Origin: JAOAHC01 sp964593045
GTDB lineage: Bacteria > Bacillota > Clostridia > TANB77 > CAG-465
Direction of reading: 5' to 3'
Assembly: GCA_964593045.1 (NCBI GenBank)
Contig: CAZQJQ010000027.1
Location: 1 to 13,925, forward strand
DNA: 13,925 bases
A program made the translations under genes and the position numbers. Of this stretch, positions 1 through 6,764 are shown one piece after another. The notes beneath the pieces are model-generated. The model did no database searches. It was given only the letters and a program-made list of their open reading frames with translations, and was not told where the DNA came from. How positions within the stretch are numbered: position 1 is the stretch's first letter; each line of letters opens with the position of its first letter.

Positions 1-1965
1 TATTTCATTTACAAGTGTACTTTTACCAGAACCAGATACACCAGTAACACAAGTAAATACACCTATTGGAATATCAACATCAATATTTTTTAAATTATTT
101 TCTCTTGCACCCTTTATCTTTATATATCCTCTTTCAATTTTTCTTCTTTTAGTAGGAACCTCAATTTTAAGCTTTCCACTTAAATATTTACCAGTAATTG
201 AATCTTCACATTTTTTAATATCTTCTGGTGTACCTGCAAAAACAACATTGCCACCATGCACACCAGCACCAGGGCCTATATCTACAATATAATCTGCAGC
301 ATTCATTGTATCTTCATCATGCTCTACAACGATTAAAGTATTACCGGCATCTCTCATTTTTTTAAGAGATTTTAGTAACTTTTCATTATCTTTTTGATGA
401 AGTCCTATGCTTGGCTCATCTAATATATATAACACACCAGTAAGTCCTGAACCAATCTGGGTTGCAAGTCTAATTCTTTGTGACTCACCACCAGATAATG
501 TTCCTGCACTTCTTGCAAGAGTTACGTAATCAAGTCCTACATCAATTAAAAATTGTAATCTATTATTTAACTCTTTTATAATCTGATCAGCTATTAGCTT
601 TTGTTTTTTACTAAATACTTCATCATTTACTTTATTTATGTATTCTTTTATTTTTGCTATACTCATCATACATAATTCATGTATATTAAGTTCCCCTATT
701 TTTACTGCAAGACTTGTTTTTTTTAGTCTTGCTCCATCACAAGTTGCACAATGACTTGTTATCATAAACTGTTCATAATATTGCTTCATTCCTTGAGAAG
801 AGGTCTCTCTAAATCTTCTTTCTAATGCATTAACTATACCTTCAAACTCAGATTCAAAATCCCTTTTTAATGTTTTAGTTATATGTTCAAATTTTATTTT
901 TTGACTACCACTTCCATACAATAACACATTTAAAAAATCATCATCCAAATCTTTTATTTTTGTATTTGGATTTATATTATAATGTTTACAAAGTCCTATT
1001 ATATACATATTGCTTATACTATCCATAGTACTTCCTGCCCAGCCATGTATAGCTGACAAGTCATTTAATTTTTTGTTTCTATCAGGAATTATCTTATCAA
1101 CATCAATTCTTAATATTTCTCCAAGGCCTGTACAATCAGGGCAAGCACCAAACGGACTATTAAAAGAAAACATTCTTGGTGTTAATTCATCAATACTTAT
1201 GCCACAATCAGGGCAAGCATAATTTTGACTAAATAAGTATTCATCACCACCAACAATTGATACTAGTACAAGGTTATTTGCATGATTTAATGAAAGTTCT
1301 ACAGAGTCTGCCACCCTTTTTCTAATATCATCCTTTAATACTAATCTATCGACTACAATTTCAACATTATGTTTTTTGTTTTTATCCATTTCAGGAATAT
1401 TTTCTGATAAATCTACTATCTCACCATCTATCCTTGCACGAATAAAGCCTTCTTTTACTGCTTGTTCAAGTAACTTTATATGTTCACCTTTTTTACCTCT
1501 TACAACAGGTGCAAGAATAAGTAATTTTGTTCCTTCACTAAGTTTTAATATTTGGTCTACTATTTCATCTACAGTTTGTTTCCTTATTTTTCTACCACAA
1601 ACGGGACAGTACGGTGTTCCAACTCTTGCAAAAAGAAGTCTTAGATAATCATATATTTCAGTTATTGTACCAACAGTTGATCTTGGATTTTTAGATGTGG
1701 TTTTTTGATCTATTGATATTGCAGGAGAAAGGCCCTCTATATATTCAACATCAGGCTTTTCCATAACACCTAAGAATTGTCTTGCATATGAAGAAAGTGA
1801 CTCAATATATCTTCTTTGTCCCTCTGCATAAATTGTATCAAATGCAAGAGATGACTTTCCAGAACCTGAAAGTCCTGTAAAAACAACAAGTTTATCCCTT
1901 GGTATCTCTAAACTAATATTCTTTAAATTATGTTCCTTTGCTCCTTTTATAACTATCTTATCCAT
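1..1965 (-). CDS. uvrA: UvrA, excinuclease ABC subunit A (C-terminus cut off by window edge)
   Basis: DNA-damage recognition ATPase of the UvrABC nucleotide excision repair complex; it loads UvrB at lesions in the cytoplasm. The 655 codons visible run to the window edge without a stop. Seen: first Walker A GLSGSGKSS at residues 31-39, a CPVC pair at C120/C123, a four-cysteine zinc site C251/C254/C275/C278, the ABC signature LSGGESQR at 490-497, Walker B ILDEPS with D516-E517, and the second Walker A GVSGSGKST at 642-650. The family is about 940 residues, so roughly 285 C-terminal residues, including the second zinc finger and second ABC signature, lie outside the window. The ATG at 1963-1965 follows a TTAGGAGA ribosome binding site at 1973-1980. 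uvrB, the usual upstream partner, is not adjacent. A LexA-like box sits in its promoter, so SOS control is likely. Identity is secure. Confidence 0.98.
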   Translation of the reverse strand, partial: MDKIVIKGAKEHNLKNISLEIPRDKLVVFTGLSGSGKSSLAFDTIYAEGQRRYIESLSSYARQFLGVMEKPDVEYIEGLSPAISIDQKTTSKNPRSTVGTITEIYDYLRLLFARVGTPYCPVCGRKIRKQTVDEIVDQILKLSEGTKLLILAPVVRGKKGEHIKLLEQAVKEGFIRARIDGEIVDLSENIPEMDKNKKHNVEIVVDRLVLKDDIRKRVADSVELSLNHANNLVLVSIVGGDEYLFSQNYACPDCGISIDELTPRMFSFNSPFGACPDCTGLGEILRIDVDKIIPDRNKKLNDLSAIHGWAGSTMDSISNMYIIGLCKHYNINPNTKIKDLDDDFLNVLLYGSGSQKIKFEHITKTLKRDFESEFEGIVNALERRFRETSSQGMKQYYEQFMITSHCATCDGARLKKTSLAVKIGELNIHELCMMSIAKIKEYINKVNDEVFSKKQKLIADQIIKELNNRLQFLIDVGLDYVTLARSAGTLSGGESQRIRLATQIGSGLTGVLYILDEPSIGLHQKDNEKLLKSLKKMRDAGNTLIVVEHDEDTMNAADYIVDIGPGAGVHGGNVVFAGTPEDIKKCEDSITGKYLSGKLKIEVPTKRRKIERGYIKIKGARENNLKNIDVDIPIGVFTCVTGVSGSGKSTLVNEI

Positions 1966-2006
1966 ATAATAATCTCCTAATTTATTTTATACATATACAA
2001 AAAAAT

Positions 2007-2040
2007 ACGTATGTTATATATTATACATCAAAACATACGT
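2007..2040. repeat. Nine-base inverted repeat around the uvrA start site
   Basis: ACGTATGTT (2007-2015) and AACATACGT (2032-2040) are exact reverse complements separated by 16 bases. The right arm is most of the LexA-like box. The left arm falls at the predicted transcription start, so it could be a second, weaker operator half for the same repressor or a hairpin at the start of the uvrA transcript. Confidence 0.6.
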
Positions 2041-2048
2041 TCTGTCTA
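2020..2048 (-). promoter_or_regulatory. Sigma-A-type promoter of uvrA
   Basis: Read on the minus strand, a -35 TAGACA (2043-2048) and a perfect -10 TATAAT (2020-2025) are separated by exactly 17 bases. Transcription would start near 2013, about 48 bases before the uvrA ATG. The spacer contains a LexA-like palindrome, which fits repression by promoter occlusion. The call rests on hexamer match and spacing only. Confidence 0.75.
2031..2042. promoter_or_regulatory. LexA (DinR)-type SOS box in the uvrA promoter
   Basis: On the minus strand this reads GAACGTATGTTT, which matches the Gram-positive LexA half-site rule GAAC-N4-GTTC with one mismatch at the last base. It lies inside the 17-base spacer between the -35 and -10 of the uvrA promoter, an effective place for a repressor. 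uvrA is a known SOS gene in Bacillus and Clostridia, which supports the call; LexA binding itself is inferred. Confidence 0.65.
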
Positions 2049-2086
2049 TAGTTTTTTTAAAAAAACTTGTATTAGCAAAAATTAGC

Positions 2087-2116
2087 AAAAATGCTAGAAA
2101 CATTTTCTAGCATTTT
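2087..2116 (-). terminator. Intrinsic terminator after the pilin/FGE-like gene
   Basis: ATGCTAGAAA (2091-2100) pairs perfectly with TTTCTAGCAT (2104-2113) around a three-base loop, extended by A/T pairs outside. On the minus strand the hairpin is followed by T-rich sequence (TTTTTGCTAATTTTTGCTAAT, here containing two copies of the ten-base unit at 2071-2080 and 2081-2090). It sits between the pilin-like gene and the uvrA promoter and separates the two units. Confidence 0.75.
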
Positions 2117-2147
2117 ACAACCCAACTATTACAAAGAGGCTTTTTTA

Positions 2148-3356
2148 TTATTTTATATATAACGCAACTCTAAATGAAAGTGTAGGCATAACTGCACTAT
2201 TACCTGGTATATTTCTATATGCTGGTGTAAACATACCTCCTCTTGAAAAATGTGATACATTATCATAAGTAAACAACTCGCCAATAAATTCAGTAGTATT
2301 TCCAGCAATATCATATATATTATTTGCCATATATTTTTTGTTAGAGCCTGTATTTTCTATATTTCCTTGATTACTCCAAGCAGAAGTATCAGTATCTACA
2401 TTGTATCCTGAATTTTGAAGCCATTTAAGCATTGTATCCCACTGTGTTCCTGTAACCAAACAAGTTCCAACTGTCGTATATCCATAACTTTCATCCATTT
2501 GTTCAGAATATTTCTGAGCATCTGCATAATTTATCCAACTCCATAAATAACCAGTATGTTCTTCATCCATATTATTTTGTGTCCAATAAAAGGTTTTATC
2601 TACATTTGAACTTTTTCTACTTGCAACTCGTATATTACCACCGTTATAGTCAAAAACCGATTCATATCTTGCAATATAGAATCCTCCATATTTATTAGTA
2701 ATTTTAGTAGCATCAAAGTCACTTGGTGTTACATCAGTAGCTACAAAGTATGGTATTCCTAAATTACACCATGTTTCATATTTTACATTTATACCATCTA
2801 CAGGTACCCATACAAATTCATTTCCATATGAATCTTTAATTACTAATCCCTTATTATAGTCTTCTTTAGCATTATCCCATTTTGAAGTGTCTGTGTCAAT
2901 TGGAATAAAACCTGCTGGTATTATAGGATTATAATAACTATATAAATCACCATCTATTGTAAGGTCTGTTGTGGTTTTTATGGTTAGGTTTTTTTCATAT
3001 GATATTATTGCTTCTTCTATATTATCTCCACAATATGCAAGTTCTCCTTCTACTATAGAGAATCTACCAACATCTGAATCTTTTAGAGCTGGTATATAAT
3101 TTTTTACATCATTTCCCTCAGCATTTAATGTAGTAATATCATAATTACCAATTTCATAAGAGTACTGACTTGCTATATAAATTTTTAGTTGATCATCATA
3201 ATTACTTATATCACTTCTAAAAACAGCTTCTTTTGCCGATGAAATTGGATTTTTTCCAGATATTGATAAAATAACTGCACCTGCTAAAATTATTATAACT
3301 ATTATTGTTATAACTAAAACTATTAATGAAATACCTTTATTATTACTTATTTTCAT
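2148..3356 (-). CDS. Secreted or membrane-anchored protein: pilin-like N-terminus plus FGE/C-type-lectin-like domain
   Basis: 402 residues. The N-terminus has a short basic leader, G8, then an uninterrupted hydrophobic helix to about residue 32 (GISLIVLVITI onward). This resembles class III prepilin signals cut after the glycine, but the usual glutamate at +5 is valine. A linker region to about 145 follows. From about 150 to the end the pattern resembles the formylglycine-generating enzyme/SUMF family: EFVWVPV (180-186), GGFYIARYE (224-232), NIYDIAGNTTEF (346-357), RGG (372-374) and a closing FRVAL (395-399). The usual GNVWEW is GNTTEF and no catalytic cysteine pair is evident, so a binding fold is more likely than an enzyme. 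The ATG follows GAGGGGGC (3363-3370). It starts 22 bases after dedA, so the two are probably co-transcribed. Family placement is by motif; function is unknown. Confidence 0.75.
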   Translation of the reverse strand: MKISNNKGISLIVLVITIIVIIILAGAVILSISGKNPISSAKEAVFRSDISNYDDQLKIYIASQYSYEIGNYDITTLNAEGNDVKNYIPALKDSDVGRFSIVEGELAYCGDNIEEAIISYEKNLTIKTTTDLTIDGDLYSYYNPIIPAGFIPIDTDTSKWDNAKEDYNKGLVIKDSYGNEFVWVPVDGINVKYETWCNLGIPYFVATDVTPSDFDATKITNKYGGFYIARYESVFDYNGGNIRVASRKSSNVDKTFYWTQNNMDEEHTGYLWSWINYADAQKYSEQMDESYGYTTVGTCLVTGTQWDTMLKWLQNSGYNVDTDTSAWSNQGNIENTGSNKKYMANNIYDIAGNTTEFIGELFTYDNVSHFSRGGMFTPAYRNIPGNSAVMPTLSFRVALYIK

Positions 3357-3378
3357 TTGTATGCCCCCTCAAAAAGAA

Positions 3379-4065
3379 TTAATTTTCTTCTTCAAGATAT
3401 TTTACTTCTGCTACTGATTTATTTCTACTTTTTTTTATTTTACTTGATATATACCCTATTATAATTGGTGATGCTGAAAGTAATATTATTGCAATTATAA
3501 CAAGTGAAAATCTCTCTTTTACAAATGGTATATTTCCAAAGAAATAACCCATTGTACAAAATAATGTTACCCATAAAAAACTACCTAATAAATTAAATTT
3601 TATAAATCTAGAATAATGCATTTTACCAGATCCTGCTACAAATGGTGCAAATGTACGAACTATTGGTACAAATCTAGCAAGTACTATAGATTTTCCACCA
3701 TGTTTTTTGAAAAAAGCTTCTGTTTTTTCAATATATTCTTTTTTTATAATTTTCCTTTTTTCTAAACTTTCTATTTTATTAGTTAATTTTTTACCAATGC
3801 TATAATTTACTGTATCCCCTATAAATGCTGCAAAAAGCAACATAAAGTATAATACAAATATGTTAAGTGAACCTAATGCTGCAAATGCTGATGCTGCAAA
3901 TATAAGTGAATCTCCTGGTAAAAACGGTAAAAATACTAAACCTGTCTCACAAAACACAATTAAAAATAATATTAAATATGTCTCTGTACCATAGGTTTGT
4001 ATTATTTGTCCTAAATGTTTATCAATGTGCATAATAAATTCTATTAAGTATAATATAAAATTCAT
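3379..4065 (-). CDS. DedA/VTT-family membrane protein
   Basis: 228 residues with several hydrophobic segments and the DedA signature E40-T-G-L-V-F-L-P-F-L-P-G-D52, followed by the second signature LARFVPIVRTFAPFVAGSGKM with R131 and R137. E40, D52, R131 and R137 correspond to the acidic and basic residues known to be essential in E. coli DedA proteins. Family members are inner-membrane lipid transporters; some recycle undecaprenyl phosphate or flip phosphatidylethanolamine, and others affect membrane potential and antimicrobial resistance. Which substrate this one moves cannot be read from the sequence. The ATG is preceded by AAAAGGAGA (4071-4079). The gene has its own promoter and runs directly into the pilin/FGE-like gene. 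A basic, lysine-rich cytoplasmic tail closes the protein. Confidence 0.92.
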   Translation of the reverse strand: MNFILYLIEFIMHIDKHLGQIIQTYGTETYLILFLIVFCETGLVFLPFLPGDSLIFAASAFAALGSLNIFVLYFMLLFAAFIGDTVNYSIGKKLTNKIESLEKRKIIKKEYIEKTEAFFKKHGGKSIVLARFVPIVRTFAPFVAGSGKMHYSRFIKFNLLGSFLWVTLFCTMGYFFGNIPFVKERFSLVIIAIILLSASPIIIGYISSKIKKSRNKSVAEVKYLEEEN

Positions 4066-4090
4066 GTTAATTCTCCTTTTCTACGAAAAT

Positions 4091-4119
4091 ATTATAGCAC
4101 ATATATATTCAAATATAAA
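4091..4119 (-). promoter_or_regulatory. Promoter of dedA (extended -10)
   Basis: On the minus strand, TGC-TATAAT (TATAAT at 4091-4096) forms an extended -10; TTTATA at 4114-4119 is a moderate -35 with 17-base spacing. It faces away from the plus-strand promoter at 4187-4215, so 4066-4243 is a divergent promoter region. Confidence 0.6.
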
Positions 4120-4186
4120 GAGAAATCTTTAAAAAAATACTTTTTTCTTATATTATCCAAAAAAATATTAAAATGTTTTTTTAATA

Positions 4187-4215
4187 TTGAATATTTTTTT
4201 ATTGTATGATATTAT
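4187..4215 (+). promoter_or_regulatory. Promoter of the DUF3592-like gene
   Basis: TTGAAT (4187-4192) and TATTAT (4210-4215) are spaced by 17 bases, about 29 bases before the ATG at 4244. The surroundings are very AT-rich, so chance matches are common; the position and correct spacing are the support. Confidence 0.5.
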
Positions 4216-4243
4216 ATGATATATTATATAGGAGGGAAAGAAT

Positions 4244-4684
4244 ATGGTATTATTTATTAAATTAATTTTTATATTTCTTGGATTAACATTTATTATAGCT
4301 GCTAAAACTACATATAAAAAAATGGAAGAAAAGAAACAAAGATGTACTCTACATGTAAATGGAACTGTAAAAGATATTATTAGAGAAGTAGCAAGGGAAG
4401 AAATTACAAATTCCGGGTTTGTACAGTCAAAATTTTTTCCTGTTTTTGAATATACAGTAGATGGTGTTCATTATGAAAAAGCATCAAGATTTGGAAGTGC
4501 TAATCACGGTAACCTTTATATAGGAAAACCTGTTAATGTTTTTGTAAATCCTAATGATCATGATGAATATTATGTAGAAGAAAATAAAACTCCAAACTTT
4601 GTATTAAATATGTTTATCTTTATAGGAATAATGTTTATAGTAATAATTTCAATATCAACTTTTATAGATATATTCCTATCTTAA
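4244..4684 (+). CDS. Small two-helix membrane protein, DUF3592-like
   Basis: 146 residues. An N-terminal hydrophobic helix (about residues 3-20) and a C-terminal one (about 121-144) flank a soluble middle part. The middle has the pattern FPVFEYTVDGVHYEKAS, then IGKPVNVFVNPNDHDEYYVEE, which matches the beta-rich DUF3592 type: a Y-x-V-x-G-x-x-Y strand pair followed by a G-x-x-V-x-V-x-x-N-P turn. The soluble part carries a charged stretch (KKMEEKKQR) right after the first helix, consistent with a membrane-proximal cytoplasmic or linker segment. Function is unknown. It starts at an ATG with a strong GGAGGG site (4231-4236), and is the only plus-strand gene here. It is monocistronic, ending at a terminator shared with the convergent superoxide reductase gene. 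Confidence 0.8.
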   Translation: MVLFIKLIFIFLGLTFIIAAKTTYKKMEEKKQRCTLHVNGTVKDIIREVAREEITNSGFVQSKFFPVFEYTVDGVHYEKASRFGSANHGNLYIGKPVNVFVNPNDHDEYYVEENKTPNFVLNMFIFIGIMFIVIISISTFIDIFLS

Positions 4685-4716
4685 TAAATTTGATTTTAAA
4701 AATGTTAATTGCAAAA

Positions 4717-4756
4717 ATAATAAATGTGGTGAATTTTTATCCACCACATTTATTAT
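4717..4756. terminator. Bidirectional intrinsic terminator between convergent genes
   Basis: A 15-base-pair stem, 4717-4731 with 4742-4756, contains the GC-rich core GTGGTG/CACCAC and A/T flanks that give a U-tract in both directions. The ten-base loop is 4732-4741. It lies between the stop of the DUF3592-like gene (4684) and the stop of the superoxide reductase gene (4772), so it can end both transcripts. Confidence 0.9.
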
Positions 4757-4771
4757 ACAGCCAAAAATTAA

Positions 4772-5149
4772 CTATTTATTTTTCCATAGTCCATGTAGAT
4801 TACAGTATGCATATACTTCCATATTTTTGGTATCTTCAAGTTCAACTGTTATCTCAGGTTTCATATCATATGATAGCTCATATCTTCTTATTCCACTATT
4901 TGTTTTTATATATATCCATTTAATATAATGTTCTTTTGTCATAGGATGTTCTATTTCCCCTACTTTTATATTTACTTTATTTTTATCTACTGTTACAACT
5001 GGTATGTGTTTTTCAAAAGCAGCTTCCTTGGTATTTGGCTCAATGTATGTCATTTCTTTTCCACAACACACTAATGTTCCTCCACCTTCTTCTACAAGTT
5101 CAACTAAATTACCACATACCTCACAGATATAAAATTTTATATTTTTCAT
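4772..5149 (-). CDS. dfx: Desulfoferrodoxin, superoxide reductase (2Fe type)
   Basis: Reduces superoxide to hydrogen peroxide without making oxygen, a cytoplasmic defence of anaerobes. 125 residues, the usual length. The N-terminal desulforedoxin domain has C9-x2-C12 and the C28-C29 pair that bind the first iron. The catalytic domain has E46-K47-H48, H68, H74 and C116-x2-H119, giving the His4Cys iron site plus the catalytic glutamate and lysine; the set aligns one residue off from the Desulfovibrio protein. The ATG is preceded by GGGGGCG (5155-5161), a workable ribosome binding site. It is the last gene of a perR-rbr-dfx operon: 15 bases after rubrerythrin, and terminated by the shared hairpin. 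The peroxide it makes is the substrate of the neighbouring rubrerythrin. Confidence 0.96.
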   Translation of the reverse strand: MKNIKFYICEVCGNLVELVEEGGGTLVCCGKEMTYIEPNTKEAAFEKHIPVVTVDKNKVNIKVGEIEHPMTKEHYIKWIYIKTNSGIRRYELSYDMKPEITVELEDTKNMEVYAYCNLHGLWKNK

Positions 5150-5164
5150 ATAATCGCCCCCATA

Positions 5165-5704
5165 TTAATAATTTTGTGCTCTTAGCTCAAAAAATGATTT
5201 TGGGTGCGAACAAACTGGACATATTTCAGGAGCCTTTTTGCCAATATGAATGTGTCCACAATTTCTACATTTCCATATTGTATCTCCATCTCTAGAAAAT
5301 ACTATCTCTTCTTCTATATTATTTAATAATTTTTTATATCTTTCTTCATGTTCTTTTTCAATTGCTGCAACTCCTTCAAAAAGTCTTGCAATATCATTAA
5401 ATCCTTCTTCTTTTGCTACTTTTGCAAAATCTGCATACATATCTGTCCATTCATAATTTTCACCTGTTGCTGCATCTTTTAAGTTTTCTTCTGTTGATGG
5501 AACTTCACCACCATGTAGTAATTTAAACCATAATTTTGCATGCTCTTTTTCATTTCTTGCTGTTTCTTCGAATATCTCTGCTATTTGTTCATAACCTTCT
5601 TTTTTTGCTTTTGAAGCATAATATGTATACTTATTCCTTGCTTGAGACTCTCCTGCAAATGCAGCCATTAAATTAGCCTCTGTTTTTGTTCCTTTCAATT
5701 CCAT
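5165..5704 (-). CDS. rbr: Rubrerythrin, NADH-linked peroxidase
   Basis: Reduces hydrogen peroxide to water in anaerobes. 179 residues, close to the family's normal length. The N-terminal four-helix bundle carries the di-iron ligands: E19 (AGESQAR), E52 and H55 (NEKEH), E82 and E85 (GENYEW), E116 and H119 (EKEH). The C-terminal rubredoxin domain has C146-x2-C149 and C162-x2-C165 for the electron-transfer iron. All key residues are present, so it should be active. The ATG follows a strong TAGGAGGG site (5709-5716). It is the middle gene of the operon, 16 bases after perR. Together with superoxide reductase it makes a full superoxide-to-water path that avoids oxygen release. Confidence 0.98.
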   Translation of the reverse strand: MELKGTKTEANLMAAFAGESQARNKYTYYASKAKKEGYEQIAEIFEETARNEKEHAKLWFKLLHGGEVPSTEENLKDAATGENYEWTDMYADFAKVAKEEGFNDIARLFEGVAAIEKEHEERYKKLLNNIEEEIVFSRDGDTIWKCRNCGHIHIGKKAPEICPVCSHPKSFFELRAQNY

Positions 5705-5720
5705 AAAAATCCCTCCTAAT

Positions 5721-6095
5721 TTATTTACAATCTTGGCATATAATATTAAATATAATATCTTTAGATGTTACTTCACAATTTAAGATTTTCTCAACATCTT
5801 TATTTAAATATTCTAATACAGAATCCATATATATATCATATATTTTTCCACATTTTTCACATCTTGCATGATAGTGTTCAGTAATATCAGCATCAAACCT
5901 ATCATTTTTATCAATTGATTTTATTCTTTTTATTTTTCCTTGATTTGATAAGTTCTCTAAATTTCTATAAACTGTTCCTAGACTTATGTTTGGACTTTTT
6001 TGCCTTATATTTTCATATACATTTTGAGCTGTAGGATGTGATTTTACTGAGTTTACATATTCATATACTAACTCCCTTTGCTTAGAATATTTCAT
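5721..6095 (-). CDS. perR: PerR-type peroxide-sensing repressor (Fur family)
   Basis: Metal-dependent repressor of peroxide-defence genes. 124 residues, at the short end for the family because the N-terminal extension is reduced. A winged helix (about 1-65) contains ISLGTVYRNLENL, the recognition helix. The structural zinc site is C79-x2-C82 and C120-x2-C123. The regulatory metal residues are H20, D68, H74, H76 and D87, matching H37, D85, H91, H93 and D104 of B. subtilis PerR. An aspartate rather than glutamate at the last position is associated with PerR-type iron/peroxide sensing over Fur-type. A GAGGTGAT site (6101-6108) precedes the ATG. It leads the perR-rbr-dfx operon, and a PerR-like palindrome overlaps its own start site, implying autorepression relieved by peroxide. 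Fur or Zur identity is less likely given the context. Confidence 0.9.
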   Translation of the reverse strand: MKYSKQRELVYEYVNSVKSHPTAQNVYENIRQKSPNISLGTVYRNLENLSNQGKIKRIKSIDKNDRFDADITEHYHARCEKCGKIYDIYMDSVLEYLNKDVEKILNCEVTSKDIIFNIICQDCK

Positions 6096-6108
6096 ATTAT
6101 ATCACCTC

Positions 6109-6131
6109 AAAATAGTAATCGTTACTATTTT
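6109..6131. promoter_or_regulatory. PerR-type operator palindrome over the perR start site
   Basis: Arms AAAATAGTAA (6109-6118) and TTACTATTTT (6122-6131) are exact reverse complements around the three bases TCG. The inner part reads as a 7-1-7 Fur/PerR-type box, TAGTAAT-C-GTTACTA, with one mismatch next to the centre. It covers the predicted transcription start (about 6130), just downstream of the -10, and lies before the ribosome binding site. Repression of perR-rbr-dfx by the operon's own PerR is inferred from position and symmetry. Confidence 0.8.
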
Positions 6132-6136
6132 TAAAT

Positions 6137-6165
6137 ATTATATATCATAACTTAATCAATGTCAA
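6137..6165 (-). promoter_or_regulatory. Consensus sigma-A promoter of perR-rbr-dfx
   Basis: Minus strand: TTGACA (6160-6165), 17 bases, TATAAT (6137-6142), a perfect match to both hexamers with ideal spacing. Such a strong promoter next to an operator fits a gene set kept off by a repressor and strongly induced. Start near 6130. Confidence 0.92.
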
Positions 6166-6172
6166 TATATTA

Positions 6173-6200
6173 TAGAAAAAAAGAGTACTAAATACTCTTT
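6173..6200 (-). terminator. Intrinsic terminator overlapping the carD stop codon
   Basis: AAAGAGTA (6180-6187) pairs with TACTCTTT (6193-6200) around the loop CTAAA; on the minus strand the stem is followed by a T-run. The hairpin starts on the carD stop codon (6199-6201), so the gene ends inside its own terminator. It isolates carD from the perR promoter. Confidence 0.8.
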
Positions 6201-6717
6201 ATAATTGTTCTATATTTTGACTTGATTCATATGAATCTTTTAATATTTCTTCTACTTTATTATCTACTTCATCGTGAGTCATATCTTTTGATAAAACCAT
6301 TTCACTTAGTAAAATGTTTTTTGCTTGACTTAGCATTTTCTTTTCACCAATAGAGAGACCTCTCTCCATATGTCTGTGAGATAATTCTCTTACTACTTCT
6401 GCAACTTCTAATATATCACCTGATTTTATTTTTTCAACATTTGCATTATATCTTTTACTCCAGTTTGTATCATGAACATATGGTTCTTTTGGCTTTTGTA
6501 ATACTCCAAATACTTTATCACATATATTTTCTTCTACTACTTCTCTTACGCCTATGTTTTCAGCTTTATCTGTAGGGACCATAAGTTTCATTTCACCAAT
6601 AGGCATTTTTATAATATAATAGTCTTTTGAAGCACCCATCATTTCTTTTTCTTCAATTGCTTCTATTGTTCCTGCACCATGCATAGGGTATACAATTTTA
6701 TCTCCAATTTTAAACAA
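6199..6717 (-). CDS. carD: CarD/CdnL-family RNA polymerase-binding regulator
   Basis: 172 residues. The N-terminal Tudor-like RNA-polymerase-interacting domain (about 1-60) shows the family pattern: F-K-I-G-D-K-I-V-Y-P-M-H-G-A-G at 2-15, then YYIIKMPIGEMKLMVPTDKAENIGVREVV. The C-terminal half is helical and basic, with the conserved W86-S-K-R-Y-N stretch and the LSxGEKKMLSQAKNILLSEM helix. Family members bind the RNA polymerase beta subunit and stabilise open complexes, notably at rRNA promoters. The start is TTG (6715-6717), supported by GAGGAGGGG about nine bases upstream; no other in-frame start fits. It is a single gene with its own promoter and terminator. Placement next to disA-radA is common in Clostridia. 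The usual length is about 150-170 residues. Confidence 0.92.
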   Translation of the reverse strand: MFKIGDKIVYPMHGAGTIEAIEEKEMMGASKDYYIIKMPIGEMKLMVPTDKAENIGVREVVEENICDKVFGVLQKPKEPYVHDTNWSKRYNANVEKIKSGDILEVAEVVRELSHRHMERGLSIGEKKMLSQAKNILLSEMVLSKDMTHDEVDNKVEEILKDSYESSQNIEQL

Positions 6718-6764
6718 GTAAATCCCCTCCTCAAAGAATATAACTTCTCTTCTCTACAATATAT

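Noticed and set aside
1010..1648. Plus-strand open frames antisense to uvrA
   Set aside because: They are shadows of an intact uvrA with all expected motifs, and have no ribosome binding sites.
2071..2090. Tandem ten-base repeat as a mobile-element trace or CRISPR-like unit
   Set aside because: Only two copies of a simple AT-rich unit within terminator sequence; no spacer pattern, target duplication or transposase.
2148..2300. Diversity-generating retroelement variable region at the end of the FGE-like gene
   Set aside because: No reverse transcriptase, no template repeat and no clear mutagenic-homing motif are in the window; kept only as a question in the findings.
4690..4923. Plus-strand open frame of 77 codons
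   Set aside because: It begins beside the bidirectional terminator and overlaps the superoxide reductase gene antisense; it has no ribosome binding site and only low-complexity hydrophobic content.
5035..5295. Plus-strand open frames antisense to superoxide reductase and rubrerythrin (also 5250-5456)
   Set aside because: Both are opposite well-supported genes with complete active-site residues, and show no ribosome binding site or recognisable domain.
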